A stretch of 64,000 nt of DNA from Arthrobacter sp. Hiyo4. GTDB lineage: Bacteria; Actinomycetota; Actinomycetes; Actinomycetales; Micrococcaceae. The stretch lies in NCBI GenBank assembly GCA_002370555.1, contig AP014718.1:3348001-3412000 (forward strand). The letters are read 5' to 3'. A program made the position numbers and the translations under genes. The notes below the pieces were generated by a model. It was given only the letters and a program-made list of their open reading frames with translations. It did not search any database and had not been told where the DNA came from. Positions 1 through 9,264 of this stretch are shown here, piece by piece. Within the stretch, counting starts at the first letter, position 1. The number at the start of each line of letters is the position of its first letter.

Positions 1-344
1 TTTGCGCCGTTCAGCAGGAGGTGGACGAGCACTGCGTTGCATGAGTTGCCAGCATCGTAGACGTCGAGGACGTCAAGCAGCAGGCGACGCCCTCCCTCGT
101 GGGGGAGGGTGCGATCGTTCCCCACAGGGGTGCGGCCTGCCTCGGCCAGCCGTTGTCTAAGGACGGGCGCACCCACGAGGTGCAGACCGGGTCTCACCAG
201 GTCCCAGCACGTTTCGAGCTGCCCGGGTTGCTCGGCCAGGCAGCGGTACAGGAGGTTCGGGAAGGGCATGGTGGTCATCCGGCTGATTTCGGCAAACAGC
301 TGGGTTTGGTCCCGGTGCTGCCAAGCGTGATCAGCGCTTGACAC
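1..344 (-). CDS. DehI-like haloacid dehalogenase family protein, C-terminus off the left edge
   Basis: A minus-strand frame opens at a GTG (342-344) and stays open to the window edge, giving at least 114 residues. The GTG overlaps the stop of the regulator fragment just upstream. The visible part has the layout of one half of a DehI protein: an ISRMTTMPFPNLLYRCLA segment, then a P-x-L-x-x-x-W stretch (QPGQLETCWDLVRPGL), then DVLDVYDAGNSCNAVLVHLLL, which resembles the conserved helix with Y-x-x-x-N-x-x-x-L in DehI. DehI enzymes hydrolyse 2-haloacids without a covalent intermediate. Only about half of the protein is present, so catalytic residues cannot be checked. It could instead be an uncharacterised relative without dehalogenase activity. 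Confidence 0.45.
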   Translation of the reverse strand, partial: MSSADHAWQHRDQTQLFAEISRMTTMPFPNLLYRCLAEQPGQLETCWDLVRPGLHLVGAPVLRQRLAEAGRTPVGNDRTLPHEGGRRLLLDVLDVYDAGNSCNAVLVHLLLNGA

Positions 345-519
345 GGTGGGATCCTAAGCGGTGCGGGCGCCGAGCGCGTGGTGCGCGGATGATGGCCTCA
401 GCCCATTCGCCGTCCTTGGCTCCGGCGGCGATGACAAGTTCGGCATGATGGAGCATGCTTCCGTCGAGCGCGTCGGGACTGTAGTTCCTAAACGTGTCCG
501 CCACCACGCCCGGACGCAT
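331..519 (-). pseudogene. Fragment of a GntR-family regulator (FCD domain tail)
   Basis: This 62-residue minus-strand frame lies directly behind the intact GntR regulator and aligns with its C-terminal part: FRNYSPDALDGSMLHHAELV here corresponds to FSRYSPAELRRSLAHHHELV in the regulator, followed by a matching W-A-E-x-I-x-R-A segment. The DNA-binding domain and most of the ligand-binding domain are missing. It is probably the leftover of a second, diverged FCD regulator that once stood in tandem. The similarity is at protein level, so it is not a recent duplication. It has no visible promoter. Confidence 0.6.
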
Positions 520-543
520 TAGGGTTTGCAGTGGTCCTTGGGG

Positions 544-1224
544 TCATGGCGTGTCGGTTTTCTCCGCTTGACGCCGCATCGAGATCCAGGCTGACTGGAC
601 ATGGGCGCGCATTATTGACTCAGCCCAGGCAGGGTCGTTGGCCCGGAGGGCGTCAACCAGTTCATGGTGATGGGCCAGGCTGCGGCGCAGTTCTGCGGGG
701 CTGTAGCGGGAGAATGTCCGCCAGACCAAGGGAACTTCCACCACCGAACTGACCAGAGCCTGCACCCGTCGGCTACCTGATGCCGCCAGGATCGTACCGT
801 GAAAGCGGTTGTTGAGGTCCGTAAGCGCTTCAAAGTCCGGGCTCGGGCCCTCGGCAGCAGCGTCCATCTTCTCCGCAAGATCCTGAAGCAAGGTAAGGTC
901 AGCCTTTCCGCGGACCGCCGCCAGGGCACACCCCCAGGGCTCGAGCAGGGAACGAAGTCCAAACACTTCCTTGAGGTCTTCCGTGGTCCATCTATGGACT
1001 TGGACGCCGCGGTTCGGTTCGTGCGTAACCAGACCCTCTGCAGCGAGTCTCCTCAGCGCCTCTCTTACCGGCGTCCTGCTGACACCGATGTGGGCGGCCA
1101 GTTCATCCTCGCGCAGCCATTCGCCGCCGGGCCGCTCTCCGGAGAGGATTTGGATCCGGATTGACTGGTATGCGATGTCCACGGCTCGGCCGCCATCAGC
1201 ACTGGCTCGCTGGATGGTACTCAT
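544..1224 (-). CDS. GntR family transcriptional regulator, FCD subfamily
   Basis: Likely local repressor of the catabolic cluster. The ATG at 1222-1224 is preferred over one seven codons upstream because GGAG lies seven bases before it. The product is about 226 residues. The N-terminal winged helix contains EDELAAHIGVSRTPVREALRRL, the typical GntR recognition helix, followed by EGLVTHEPNRGVQV. The C-terminal all-helical FCD domain keeps the usual metal or ligand ligands: D and H in DLNNRFHG and histidines in LAHHHELV and MRAHV. FCD regulators usually bind small carboxylates and leave DNA when ligand is bound. A TTGTATGCAA site lies 49 bases upstream, suggesting autoregulation, and similar sites occur before the transporter, CoA-transferase and hydantoinase genes. 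The ligand is unknown. Confidence 0.9.
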   Translation of the reverse strand: MSTIQRASADGGRAVDIAYQSIRIQILSGERPGGEWLREDELAAHIGVSRTPVREALRRLAAEGLVTHEPNRGVQVHRWTTEDLKEVFGLRSLLEPWGCALAAVRGKADLTLLQDLAEKMDAAAEGPSPDFEALTDLNNRFHGTILAASGSRRVQALVSSVVEVPLVWRTFSRYSPAELRRSLAHHHELVDALRANDPAWAESIMRAHVQSAWISMRRQAEKTDTP

Positions 1225-1272
1225 TGGATCTCCGTAATAGGGCACAGGGGCTGTTGCATGTTCATCTCCAAA

Positions 1273-1282
1273 TTGTATGCAA
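1273..1282. promoter_or_regulatory. Putative GntR operator upstream of its own gene
   Basis: TTGTATGCAA, a near-perfect dyad of the T-x-G-T-x(n)-A-C-x-A kind bound by FCD-type GntR proteins. It lies in the 124-base gap between the exporter gene and the regulator start, upstream of the regulator. The same word recurs at the other promoters of this cluster. Confidence 0.65.
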
Positions 1283-1348
1283 CCTTCCCGTTTTCAGTCC
1301 GCGCTGCGGGGCACTACTGCTAAACACCGGGGCCTGGGCTGGCGGCCG

Positions 1349-2107
1349 TTAGGCATAGAAGTAGACAACTGCTGCGCCGCCGATAAGGAAGATGATGGCG
1401 CGGTAGACGGCGGGCGGGATTTTCTGGCCTGCGCTGGCGCCGATATGGCCACCAAGAAGTGCTCCGGCCGCGATCATTGCCGCCGCCGGCCATGCCACGG
1501 GCGTGGTGGAGACGAAGACGACGGCAGCAGAAAGATTCGCTGTTGCGCCCAGCACGTTCTTGAAGGCGTTCGCCCTATGAATCGTTCCAGCCAGTCCTGT
1601 AGACAGGAGAGAAAGCAGAATGATCCCCTGGGCAGCGCCGAAATAACCACCGTAGACTGCGGTGGCCAACGAGCCCGGCCCAACGGCGTATATGTGGTCC
1701 CGGGGCACACTTGAGGGCATCCTTCTCCGGTCTAGCCTCTTCTTTATCCATGGGCTGGCCACAACCAGGAGGCACGCAAAAATTATCAGCACGGGCACTA
1801 CGGCATCGAAGGTCTTGGCCGGTAGGTTCAGCAAGAGGACCGCGCCCAGCGCCCCGCCCGCCGCGGCGCAACCTACAAGGACCACCAGGAGTCTGCCCTG
1901 CCCGAGAAAATGGCGCCGGTAAACCCAAGAGCCGCTGAGAGAACCCGGGAGCACCCCAATGTTGTTGGTTACATTCGCCAGAACAGGGGGGTACCCCATG
2001 GCCAGCAGCACCGGAAACGTGATGAGGGACCCCGAACCCACCACCGCGTTGATTCCCCCGGCAGCAAACCCGGCCAACGCCAGAAAGATTGCTTCCAATA
2101 CCGTCAT
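1349..2107 (-). CDS. TauE/SafE (DUF81) family sulfite/organic anion exporter
   Basis: Integral membrane protein of about 252 residues from the ATG at 2105-2107; a longer reading adds 24 polar residues with no membrane character. The N-terminus ALAGFAAGGINAVVGSGSLITFPVLL and the NVTNNIGVLPGSLSG motif are diagnostic of the TauE/SafE family, and the two-part repeat is completed by YGGYFGAAQGIILLSLL and NAFKNVLGATANLSAAVVF. About eight hydrophobic segments can be seen. Characterised members export sulfite, sulfoacetate or other small organic anions made during catabolism. It sits between the regulator and leuD on the same strand, so export of an anion released by the pathway is a reasonable inference. 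Confidence 0.85.
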   Translation of the reverse strand: MTVLEAIFLALAGFAAGGINAVVGSGSLITFPVLLAMGYPPVLANVTNNIGVLPGSLSGSWVYRRHFLGQGRLLVVLVGCAAAGGALGAVLLLNLPAKTFDAVVPVLIIFACLLVVASPWIKKRLDRRRMPSSVPRDHIYAVGPGSLATAVYGGYFGAAQGIILLSLLSTGLAGTIHRANAFKNVLGATANLSAAVVFVSTTPVAWPAAAMIAAGALLGGHIGASAGQKIPPAVYRAIIFLIGGAAVVYFYA

Positions 2108-2192
2108 CCGATGATCCCTCTTGCTGTTGGTTGGCATCTGCGGGCACCAGCGGCTGAGTCGCGGCTGCCTTCCCGGCATGGGCTAAGGTGCC

Positions 2193-2792
2193 CTAGGTTC
2201 GTGTCGGGAGGGTCTTGGGTTTGAAGGAAGGCCGGGTCGCTTCGTAAGCGGTGATGTCTTCCACGTGCTGGAGTGTCAGGCCGATGTCGTCCAGGCCCTC
2301 CAGGAGGCGCCATCGCGTGTAATCGTCGATTTCAAAAGGCGCCACGATGGTGCCGCAGGTGACAGTCTTGGAGACCAGATCAACGGTGACTTCGGTGCCG
2401 GGGGCGTTCTCGAGTTCCTTCCAGATCAGCTCGATGTCGTCCTGGGCCAGCTGGGCTGCCAGCAGTCCCTGCTTGCCGGAGTTGCCGCGGAAAATATCAC
2501 CGAAACGGGAGGACAGCACGGTTTTGAAGCCGTAGTCCTTCAGCGCCCAGACGGCGTGTTCACGGGACGAACCGGTGCCGAAGTCCGGGCCTGCCACCAG
2601 GACGGAGCCTGCGCTGAACGGCGCCTGGTTCAGGATGAAGGCCGGGTCCTTGCGCCAGGCGGAGAACAGTGCGTCCTCGAAGCCGGTGCGGGTGATCCGC
2701 TTGAGGTAGACCGCGGGGATGATCTGGTCCGTGTCAACGTTGCTCTGGCGCAGCGGAACCCCGATGCCGGTGTGGGTGGTGAACTTTTCCAT
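2193..2792 (-). CDS. leuD: 3-isopropylmalate dehydratase small subunit
   Basis: 199-residue aconitase-family swivel subunit. With LeuC it isomerises 2-isopropylmalate to 3-isopropylmalate in leucine synthesis. Visible features are [16 protein letters not shown] near the start, [17 protein letters not shown] in the middle and [17 protein letters not shown], all conserved in LeuD. Length is normal and the frame is intact. The start is supported by an AGGAGG-type ribosome site shared with the leuC stop nine bases upstream. The sequence looks like an ordinary actinobacterial biosynthetic LeuD, yet the gene lies inside a catabolic cluster. A role on citraconate- or maleate-like acids is possible, since members of this family also hydrate those, but nothing in the sequence proves it. 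Confidence 0.93.
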   Translation of the reverse strand: MEKFTTHTGIGVPLRQSNVDTDQIIPAVYLKRITRTGFEDALFSAWRKDPAFILNQAPFSAGSVLVAGPDFGTGSSREHAVWALKDYGFKTVLSSRFGDIFRGNSGKQGLLAAQLAQDDIELIWKELENAPGTEVTVDLVSKTVTCGTIVAPFEIDDYTRWRLLEGLDDIGLTLQHVEDITAYEATRPSFKPKTLPTRT

Positions 2793-2801
2793 GGCGGCCT
2801 C

Positions 2802-4253
2802 CTAGGCTGCGTCGGTGCGGATGGCGGCGGATTCGGGAGCCGGATCGAGGTCCGACGGCGAACTCAGGGTGCCACGGACGGCCGTGGCCGCTGCCACCAC
2901 CGGCGATACCAAGTGAGTGCGGCCGCCCTTGCCCTGACGGCCTTCGAAGTTTCGGTTGGACGTCGAGGCGCAACGCTCCCCACCTCCAGCTGGTCCGGGT
3001 TCATGCCCAGGCACATCGAGCAGCCGGCGAAGCGCCACTCGGCGCCGAAGTCCTTGAAAACCTTGTCCAGGCCTTCAGCCTCTGCTTCCAGCCGCACTCG
3101 GGCCGAACCGGGCACCACCAGCATCCGGATGTTGGGGTCCTTCCGGCGCCCGCGGATGATGTCCGCCGCAGCCCGGAGGTCCTCCATGCGCGAGTTGGTG
3201 CAGGAGCCCAGGAAGACCGTGTCCACCCGGATGTCCTTCATCGGCGTACCGGCGGCCAGGCCCATGTACTGCAGGGCGCGCTCCGCGGCAGCCTTGGCAT
3301 TCTCGTCACCGAAATCCTCCGGAGACGGCACCTTGGCAGAAAGCGAAACACCCTGCCCCGGGTTTGTGCCCCAGGTGACGAACGGCTCCAGCGTGTCGGC
3401 ATCCAGAGCCACCTCGACGTCGAACGTGGCGTCGTCGTCGGTCCTCAGCGTGTTCCAGTACTCGACGGCGGCATCCCAGTCAGCACCCTGCGGGGCGTGC
3501 GGACGGCCAAACATGTAGTCGTAGGTGACCTGGTCCGGGCCACCAAGCCGGCGCGGGCGCCGGCCTCGATCGACATGTTGCAGACGGTCATCCGGGCTTC
3601 CATTGACAACGCGCGGATGGCGGAACCGCGGTATTCCAGGACGTAGCCCTGGCCGCCGCCGGTGCCGATCTTGGCAATCACAGCCAGGATGATGTCCTTG
3701 GCCGTCACCCCCGGACGCAGCGTGCCCTCGACGTTGATGGCCATCGTCTTGAACGGCTTCAGGGACAGCGTCTGCGTGGCCATCACGTGCTCCACCTCGG
3801 ACGTCCCGATGCCCATGGCCAGGGCACCGAACGCGCCATGGGTGGACGTGTGCGAGTCTCCGCAGACCACTGTCATGCCAGGCTGCGTGAGGCCAAGCTG
3901 CGGCCAACCACGTGCACAATGCCCTGTTCCGCGTCGCCGAGCGAGTGCAGGCGAACGCCGAACTCCGCACAGTTGTTGCGCAGCGTCTGAATCTGCGTGC
4001 GGCTGGTCAGATCGGCAATCGGCTTGTCGATGTCCAGCGTGGGAGTGTTATGGTCCTCCGTCGCAATCGTCAGGTCCAGGCGCCGCAGCCCCCGCCCGGC
4101 CAGGCGCAGGCCCTCGAAGGCCTGCGGAGAAGTCACCTCATGCAAAAGGTGAAGGTCAATGAAGAGAAGATCCGGCTGGGCATTGGCTCCCTCACCCTCA
4201 CCCTTGCGCACCACGTGCGCGTCCCAGACCTTCTCGGCCAATGTCTTTGCCAT
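2802..4253 (-). CDS. leuC: 3-isopropylmalate dehydratase large subunit, frame broken three times
   Basis: Full-length LeuC (about 484 residues expected) carrying the [4Fe-4S] cluster of the isomerase. The start [15 protein letters not shown] is at 4253. Cluster ligands are visible in [10 protein letters not shown] and in [13 protein letters not shown], and the substrate region is in [18 protein letters not shown]. The reading frame breaks near 3890, 3545 and 2985. At each site one base is missing from a C or G run (for example GGCCGCAG where GGCCCGCAG restores [17 protein letters not shown]). Because restoring one base each time gives a perfect protein, I regard the gene as intact in the organism. 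No IclR (NdgR) regulator gene, the usual neighbour of actinobacterial leuCD, is beside it. Confidence 0.9.
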
Positions 4254-4423
4254 ATCGGTTCCTTAGCTGCTTGGTACTGCTTGTCTGCTGAAGAAGGGGC
4301 TACACCCCTCTCCTTTTTATTGTCTGGCGTTTAGCCGCCGCTTAAGCCACCTCGCACCTGCTGATGCAGCGTCAGATTCGCCCGGCCGGTATCTTCGCCA
4401 GGCAGCAATGCCCTTGGGAAGAC

Positions 4424-5373
4424 TCAGTCATTTCCCGGCCATCGTGCAGCCGCGAGATCCGACCGTGTTCCGCCGCGGGAAACGAAAGATGTCGAGGGGC
4501 GGCCGGTGAGCTCCGAAATGCGGTCTGAAACCCGCATGTATTTCGCCAGGTCAATCCCGGTCTCTATGCCTAGCCCCTGGCACAGATGGATCAGGTCTTC
4601 CAGCGGGGCGTTGCCGAGGACGGTGGGATCTCCGGGGAACCACATGTCTCCGCCGAGTCCACCAAATGAGCCCTCCAGCCACGTGGCTCCGGCCATCATG
4701 GAGGCCAACGCGTTGGCCGGGGCGAAACCATTGCGGTTGTGCAGGTGCACTCCCAGGTCCAGGCCCGGGTACAGCTGGCGAACCTCGGCAACGCCGTCGA
4801 ACATCTCTGCCGGCTCCTCCTCCCCGGACGTTGCCGCCAGGTAGATTCCGGCAGCGCCCGCTTCTCCCGCGGCCTCGACAACCCGCAACCGCTCCTCCCG
4901 CGTGACAGGTCCGCGAGCAGGTGCAAAGAACGCACATGCTACCGCTACCACGAGCCGCACCCCGGACTTCCCGGTCAGTTCCCCGATCTTCGCCAGGTCA
5001 GCCAGGATTTCATCCACTGAGAGGCCTTGGTTCCGGCGGCTGACCTCCTCATCAGCCGAGACCACGACCACTAGTTCATCCAGGCCGCAGTCTGCCGCTC
5101 GCTGGGCCCCGCGAAGGTTCGGCGCGAGGCCCTGTAGACCACGCCTGGCAGGCGGGGGACCCGCGCCATCACTTCCGCCGCGTCTGCCAGTTGCGGCAGC
5201 ACCTTGGGGTGCGCGAAGGACACGGCCTCGATCTCCCTCACACCGGCGTCGATGAGCATGTGGATCAGCTCGATCTTGTCCTCGGTGGGAACAGCTTCCT
5301 GGACGGACTGCAGCCCATCACGCAGGCCAACCTCTACCAGCCTGATGGACGACGGCAGGTTGGGAATGCTCAT
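4424..5373 (-). CDS. HMG-CoA lyase-like acyl-CoA lyase (DRE-TIM barrel), one frameshift
   Basis: About 316 residues once a missing C near 5110 is restored (VVYRALAPNLRGAQRAADCGLDELVVVVSADEEVS). Members of this family cleave 3-hydroxyacyl-CoAs to a ketone or aldehyde and acetyl-CoA. The N-terminus has VEVGLRDGLQ, with the catalytic Arg-Asp at residues 18-19. The metal histidines are in GVHLHNRNG, followed by GATWLEGSFGGLGG. The loop after GGLGG reads DMWFPGDPTVLGN and lacks the catalytic Cys found there in true HMG-CoA lyases (GGCPYA), so the substrate may differ. Its ATG overlaps the stop of the CoA-transferase gene (ATGA), implying translational coupling and a CoA-ester substrate made by that enzyme. 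Confidence 0.85.
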
Positions 5374-6587
5374 GCCAGTCCCTTTTCCCGCAGCGTTGAC
5401 AGTTCCTGGTCGGTAATGCCGATTCCCGCGAGGACTTCCTCGGTGTGTTGGCCCAGTTCCGGGCCGGGCCAGCGGACGGTTCCAGTGGTTCGGCTCAACT
5501 TCGGGAAGACGTTCTGCATGGATACAGGGCCCAGTACCGGGTGGTCCACGGAGATGATGGATTCGCGGGCACGGAACTGGGGGTCGGCCAGCATGTCCAC
5601 CGGCCGGTAGATTTTTCCTGCAGGAACTCCGTGCTTCTCCAGCGCGGCTTCGAGATCCTCAGCTGTTTGGCTGGAGGTGTATTCGGCGATGATCTCATCC
5701 AGCTCCGCCTGGTGGGCGCCGCGGGCCCCGTGCGTGGCGTACCGAGGGTCGGAGGCGAGCTCAGGCTGGCCGATGACATTGGCCAGTCGCCCGAAGACTG
5801 TGTCCTGGTTCGCCGCAATCAGGACCCACTTCGCATCGCGGGTGGGATAGACGTTGCTCGGCGCAACGTTGGGCAGAATTGCCCCGGTCCGTTCACGCTG
5901 GTATCCCGATACCTGCCATTCGGGTACGAGTGATTCCATGACACCGAGGACGGCTTCATAGATCGAAGAGTCCACGACCTGCCCTCGTCCACTGATGCCA
6001 CGTTCGTGGAGGGCAGCCAGTGACCCGATGGTAGCGAAAAGTGCTGCCAGCGTGTCGCCGATGGAGATTCCAACGCGCGACGGCGGCGTGGACGGATCTC
6101 CGACGACGTACCTGAGCCCGCCCATGGCCTCTCCAATAGCGCCGTAGCCGGCCCGCTGGGAGTAGGGTCCATCCTGTCCGAAGCCGGAGACACGCACCAT
6201 GATGAGCCCGGGATTAAGTTGCTGCAGCGCTTCATATCCGAGGCCCCACCGTTCCAGGGTGCCCGGCCGGAAGTTTTCGATGAGGATGTCCGCCGTAGAC
6301 AAAATCTTCCGGGCAATTTCCTGGGCCTCCGGCTCGCGCAGGTTCAGCGTCACCGAACGCTTGTTGCGCCCGACGATCGACCACCACAAGGACTGGCCCT
6401 CCGGAAGTTCGCGCCCCCACTGGCGCAACGGGTCGCCCTTTGCGGGGTCCTCAATCTTGACGACGTCGGCGCCCATATCGCCAAGCATCTGGCCGCAGAA
6501 CGGTCCAGCCAACAGTTGCCCCATCTCGACGACCCGCAGACCAGCCAATGGTCCGGAAGAGGTTTGGGTGTTTCTTGCAGTAGTCAT
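5370..6587 (-). CDS. CaiB/BaiF family (class III) CoA-transferase
   Basis: 405 residues, intact, normal length. Class III transferases move CoA between carboxylic acids. The N-terminus GPLAGLRVVEMGQLLAGPFCGQMLGDMGADVVKIEDP is typical, followed by W-x-x-x-x-R-N-K-R-S-V-T-L-N-L. The catalytic Asp should be the one in QVVDSSIYEAVLG. AGGAGG lies eight bases before the ATG, so the start is well supported. Two TTGTATRCAA-type sites stand 70-140 bases upstream, so this gene and the coupled lyase form an operon likely controlled by the local GntR protein. The pair would activate a hydroxy-acid with CoA and then split it. Confidence 0.9.
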   Translation of the reverse strand: MTTARNTQTSSGPLAGLRVVEMGQLLAGPFCGQMLGDMGADVVKIEDPAKGDPLRQWGRELPEGQSLWWSIVGRNKRSVTLNLREPEAQEIARKILSTADILIENFRPGTLERWGLGYEALQQLNPGLIMVRVSGFGQDGPYSQRAGYGAIGEAMGGLRYVVGDPSTPPSRVGISIGDTLAALFATIGSLAALHERGISGRGQVVDSSIYEAVLGVMESLVPEWQVSGYQRERTGAILPNVAPSNVYPTRDAKWVLIAANQDTVFGRLANVIGQPELASDPRYATHGARGAHQAELDEIIAEYTSSQTAEDLEAALEKHGVPAGKIYRPVDMLADPQFRARESIISVDHPVLGPVSMQNVFPKLSRTTGTVRWPGPELGQHTEEVLAGIGITDQELSTLREKGLA

Positions 6588-6654
6588 GGTGGGCCTCCTG
6601 GGGGTGCCACTTGAAGCTGGATGAAATGGCCCATCGAGAATGGGCGTTCAGAAT

Positions 6655-6727
6655 CTGTATACAATTTCACACGTTAGCGTGAATAAGTCAACGGATTTCC
6701 ACGACAACGCCCACAGATTGTATGCAC
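6655..6727. promoter_or_regulatory. Two putative GntR operators before the CoA-transferase operon
   Basis: CTGTATACAA at 6655-6664 and TTGTATGCAC at 6718-6727, each one mismatch from TTGTATRCAA, centred 63 bases apart (about six helical turns). They lie in the 207-base gap between the importer permease gene and the CoA-transferase start. The arrangement suggests a promoter of its own for the CoA-transferase and lyase genes. Confidence 0.6.
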
Positions 6728-6794
6728 ATTGTCGGAGTGCGGGTACGACGGTGCCGGCCCTGCCCAAAGGGGTCTTGGACAAGATCCCGGGAGG

Positions 6795-7575
6795 TCAGCC
6801 CTTGTAGCGCCGGGTAACCCGGCTCTCCAGCCAGCGCAGGGCAAACCCTGGCACCACTGCGATGACAGTGATGAACAGTACTTGACCCGCGATACGGTCG
6901 ACACGCACGTTGGCGATGTTCGAGACCAGTTCCCGTCCCAGTCCGCTCTCCGCAGAGAACATTTCCGCTAGGATCAGCCCCAGTAGCGTGAGGCCGAACG
7001 CCATGCGCAGTGCCGTCACAATGGACGGCAGCAGGGCCGGCAAGAGAATGAAGCGAAGCCGCTCGAACCAGGACATCACCAGGACATCGGCGAGTTTGAG
7101 CAGCTTTCGGTCCATGGCTTGCGTAGCCGCCATAACCATCAGCGCTATCGGAAATACGCCATGGAAGAAGGCGAACGTCAGCCTGCTTGCATCCCCGATT
7201 CCGAGAAACAGCAGGAAGACGGGATAAATCGTAACTTTGGGATGCTGTACAGGGCGAAAAGTGGCGTCGAGAACACCTCGGACCAGAAGCTCGACAATCC
7301 CAAGGCGAAACCGACCAACGTGCCGACAACGACGGCGAGCAGCCAACCGGCCACGAGTAGCCGGATAGTCGCCCAGATGCTCGCCTGGTATCCCGGGCGG
7401 GCAAGATCCTCAGTGAGGCTGGCCAGTGACTCCAGTGGTCCCGGGAAGACAACGCTGTTGACGGCGGCAGCCGTTACGGCCAGCCGACGGCCAGCACCAG
7501 GGGCAGGACCAGCACCCAGCCAACGGTGGACACCGCGTCCCGCTTCCGCGCCGCAGTAGGTGTGAGGGTAGTCAT
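6795..7575 (-). CDS. ABC transporter permease (SsuC/TauC type), two frameshifts
   Basis: Second permease of the importer. It starts at the ATG 7573-7575, which overlaps the stop of the preceding permease (ATGA). The protein reads MTTLTPTAARKRDAVSTVGW, breaks near 7480, resumes with VVFPGPLESLASL and ASIWATIRLLVAGWLLAVVVGTLVGFALGL, breaks again near 7235, and ends VTRRYKG. The EAA-type loop contacting the ATPase is LKLADVLVMSWFERLRFILLPALLPSIVTALR, and GLGRELVSNIANVRVDRIAGQVLFI is the typical C-terminal segment. Five or six membrane helices can be seen. Restoring a base at each break gives a normal 255-260-residue BPD-type permease. Confidence 0.8.
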
Positions 7576-8442
7576 GAGATAGCTCCATGTGAACTGCGCC
7601 GAAGAAAGGCAGCGAATGCCGAATTGACGCTAAGGGCCAGGGTGAACACAATCAGGACACCGGCATACATGTCCGCGATGGCGAAGTCGTTGTACGCGTT
7701 CGAGATGAAGTGGCCGACTCCCCGGGTGGAGAGGACGAATTCACTCGCCAGGACCATAATCAGGCTGTAGGAAAGGGCCAGTCTTAGTCCCACGCTGATC
7801 TGGGGTAGCGCGGCAGGAATCAGTATCTTGAACAGCCGGTCCGCGCTCCCCATCCTCAGCACTGTTGTCAGGCGGATGATCGATCCGGGAATTGCATCAA
7901 GCCCATCGACTGTTGCGCTGATCATGGCTACGACTGCGAAGAGGGTGCCCAGCAAGACAATGGGCAGCAGCCCGACACCGAGCAAAACAACGAGCAGCGG
8001 GTAGAGCGCGAACGTCGGTATCGCATAATAGGTGGCGAGCCAGGGGTCCAGGATCTTCCGCGCCCACGGGAACGTCCACACGGCCAGCCCTATGAGGATG
8101 CCGAGGGTTCCCGCGAGCACAAAAGACAATCCGATCGCCAAAAGCGAAGGCAACAGGTTGTGCGTAAGGAAGACCGGATCCACGAGCAGCCCCCGGCAGT
8201 GATGGCCATCTCGCTGATGGGCACCATCGAATAGGAGTCCACCCAACCAGCCCGGGGGCTGCTTCAAGTAACGATATTGTGGTGAGTGCACCGGCCCAGG
8301 CCCAGCCTCGGGCTGTCAGGCCGGCCCGGCGTTCCGGCGACGGGCGTTCGCCGATGGCCGGCTTCGCCGCCGGCGAAGGGGAGCCCCGGCGGCCCGCTCT
8401 GGACGCGTCGTGCAACACCGCAGGCTGGTGGGTGCTCTTCAT
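7572..8442 (-). CDS. ABC transporter permease (SsuC/TauC type), frame broken in the N-terminal part
   Basis: First permease of the importer. The best start is the ATG at 8440-8442, which overlaps the ATPase stop (CGATGAAG). The first 50 residues ([17 protein letters not shown] onward) are polar and rich in Pro and Arg. The frame then shifts near 8280 and again near 8190; from LLVDPVFLTHNLLPSLLAIGLSFVLAG the protein is continuous to HGAIS. The ATPase-contact loop is IIRLTTVLRMGSADRLFKILIPAALPQISVGLRLA, and ASEFVLSTRGVGHFISNAYNDFAIADMYAGVL is the family C-terminal signature. It shares the fold of the next gene, so the two likely form a heterodimeric channel. Confidence 0.8.
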
Positions 8443-9221
8443 CGCTTGGCACCCTGCTCCACAAGGGCACGCTCCGCCTCGCTGCGAAGCTGAGCCCAGA
8501 TCTTCTCGATCAGTCCCGTCGCAACGGGCGAGCCAACCATGGCCGGGTCCCGGTCCGCCGGCAGATCTACGGGGAGATCGAGCAGAATTTTTCCGGGCCG
8601 CGCGCTCATGACGAGCACCCTGTCCGAGAGGAGAACCGCTTCTTGGATGCTGTGGGTGACAAACAGGACGGTCGCGTTCGTCTGCCGTACAACGCGAAGG
8701 AGCTCCAGGCCGAGGACCACCCTTGTCTGTTCGTCCAGGGCACCGAACGGTTCATCCGCCAGAATCAGGTCAGGATTGGTGCTCAGGACCCTGGCGATAG
8801 CGACCCGTTGCCTCATGCCTCCTGAAAGCTGGTGCGGGTAGTGACCGGCGAAGTCGGAAAGCCCGACCCTCCGGAGCACGTTTTCGGCAATCTCGCGGCG
8901 CTCCCCGACCGGGACTTTCTGCGTTTCCAGGGCGAACGCGGCATTGTCCAAGACTGTCCGCCAGGGAAGGACCGCCGCTTCCTGGAAAATGACTCCCGTT
9001 TCGCGGCGCGGGCCCTTGTGTTCCTTCCCGTCCACGAGAACCCGTCCCTGGTAGCCGGTGTTCAGCCCTGCCAGGATGTCCAGGAGGGTGGACTTTCCGC
9101 AGCCACTGGGTCCCACCAGCGCCGTGAAGGTTCCCGGTTCCAAGGTCTGGAACGTGGGGCTAAGGGCCTTGACCTGCCCATAATTGCGTTCCACACCGTC
9201 TAGCTTTACTGCCACTCCCAT
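8439..9221 (-). CDS. ABC transporter ATP-binding protein (SsuB/TauB/NitT type)
   Basis: 260 residues, intact. Walker A is [12 protein letters not shown], the Q-loop is [12 protein letters not shown], the signature is [15 protein letters not shown], Walker B is [12 protein letters not shown] and the H-loop is [15 protein letters not shown]. The Q-loop and the LSGGMRQR/EAVxLSDRV pattern place it with ATPases of taurine, alkanesulfonate, nitrate or pyrimidine-precursor importers. It powers uptake with the two permeases downstream and the lipoprotein upstream, from which it is separated by 43 bases. The three genes ATPase-permease-permease are joined by 4-base overlaps. Confidence 0.95.
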   Translation of the reverse strand: MGVAVKLDGVERNYGQVKALSPTFQTLEPGTFTALVGPSGCGKSTLLDILAGLNTGYQGRVLVDGKEHKGPRRETGVIFQEAAVLPWRTVLDNAAFALETQKVPVGERREIAENVLRRVGLSDFAGHYPHQLSGGMRQRVAIARVLSTNPDLILADEPFGALDEQTRVVLGLELLRVVRQTNATVLFVTHSIQEAVLLSDRVLVMSARPGKILLDLPVDLPADRDPAMVGSPVATGLIEKIWAQLRSEAERALVEQGAKR

Positions 9222-9264
9222 GGGAGCTCCTTAATTGTTGTTTACTGCCTGGTCCAGCCGGGAC

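Noticed and set aside
2265..3518. 417-codon plus-strand open frame
   Set aside because: Antisense to leuD and leuC; LeuC/LeuD motifs are unambiguous on the other strand.
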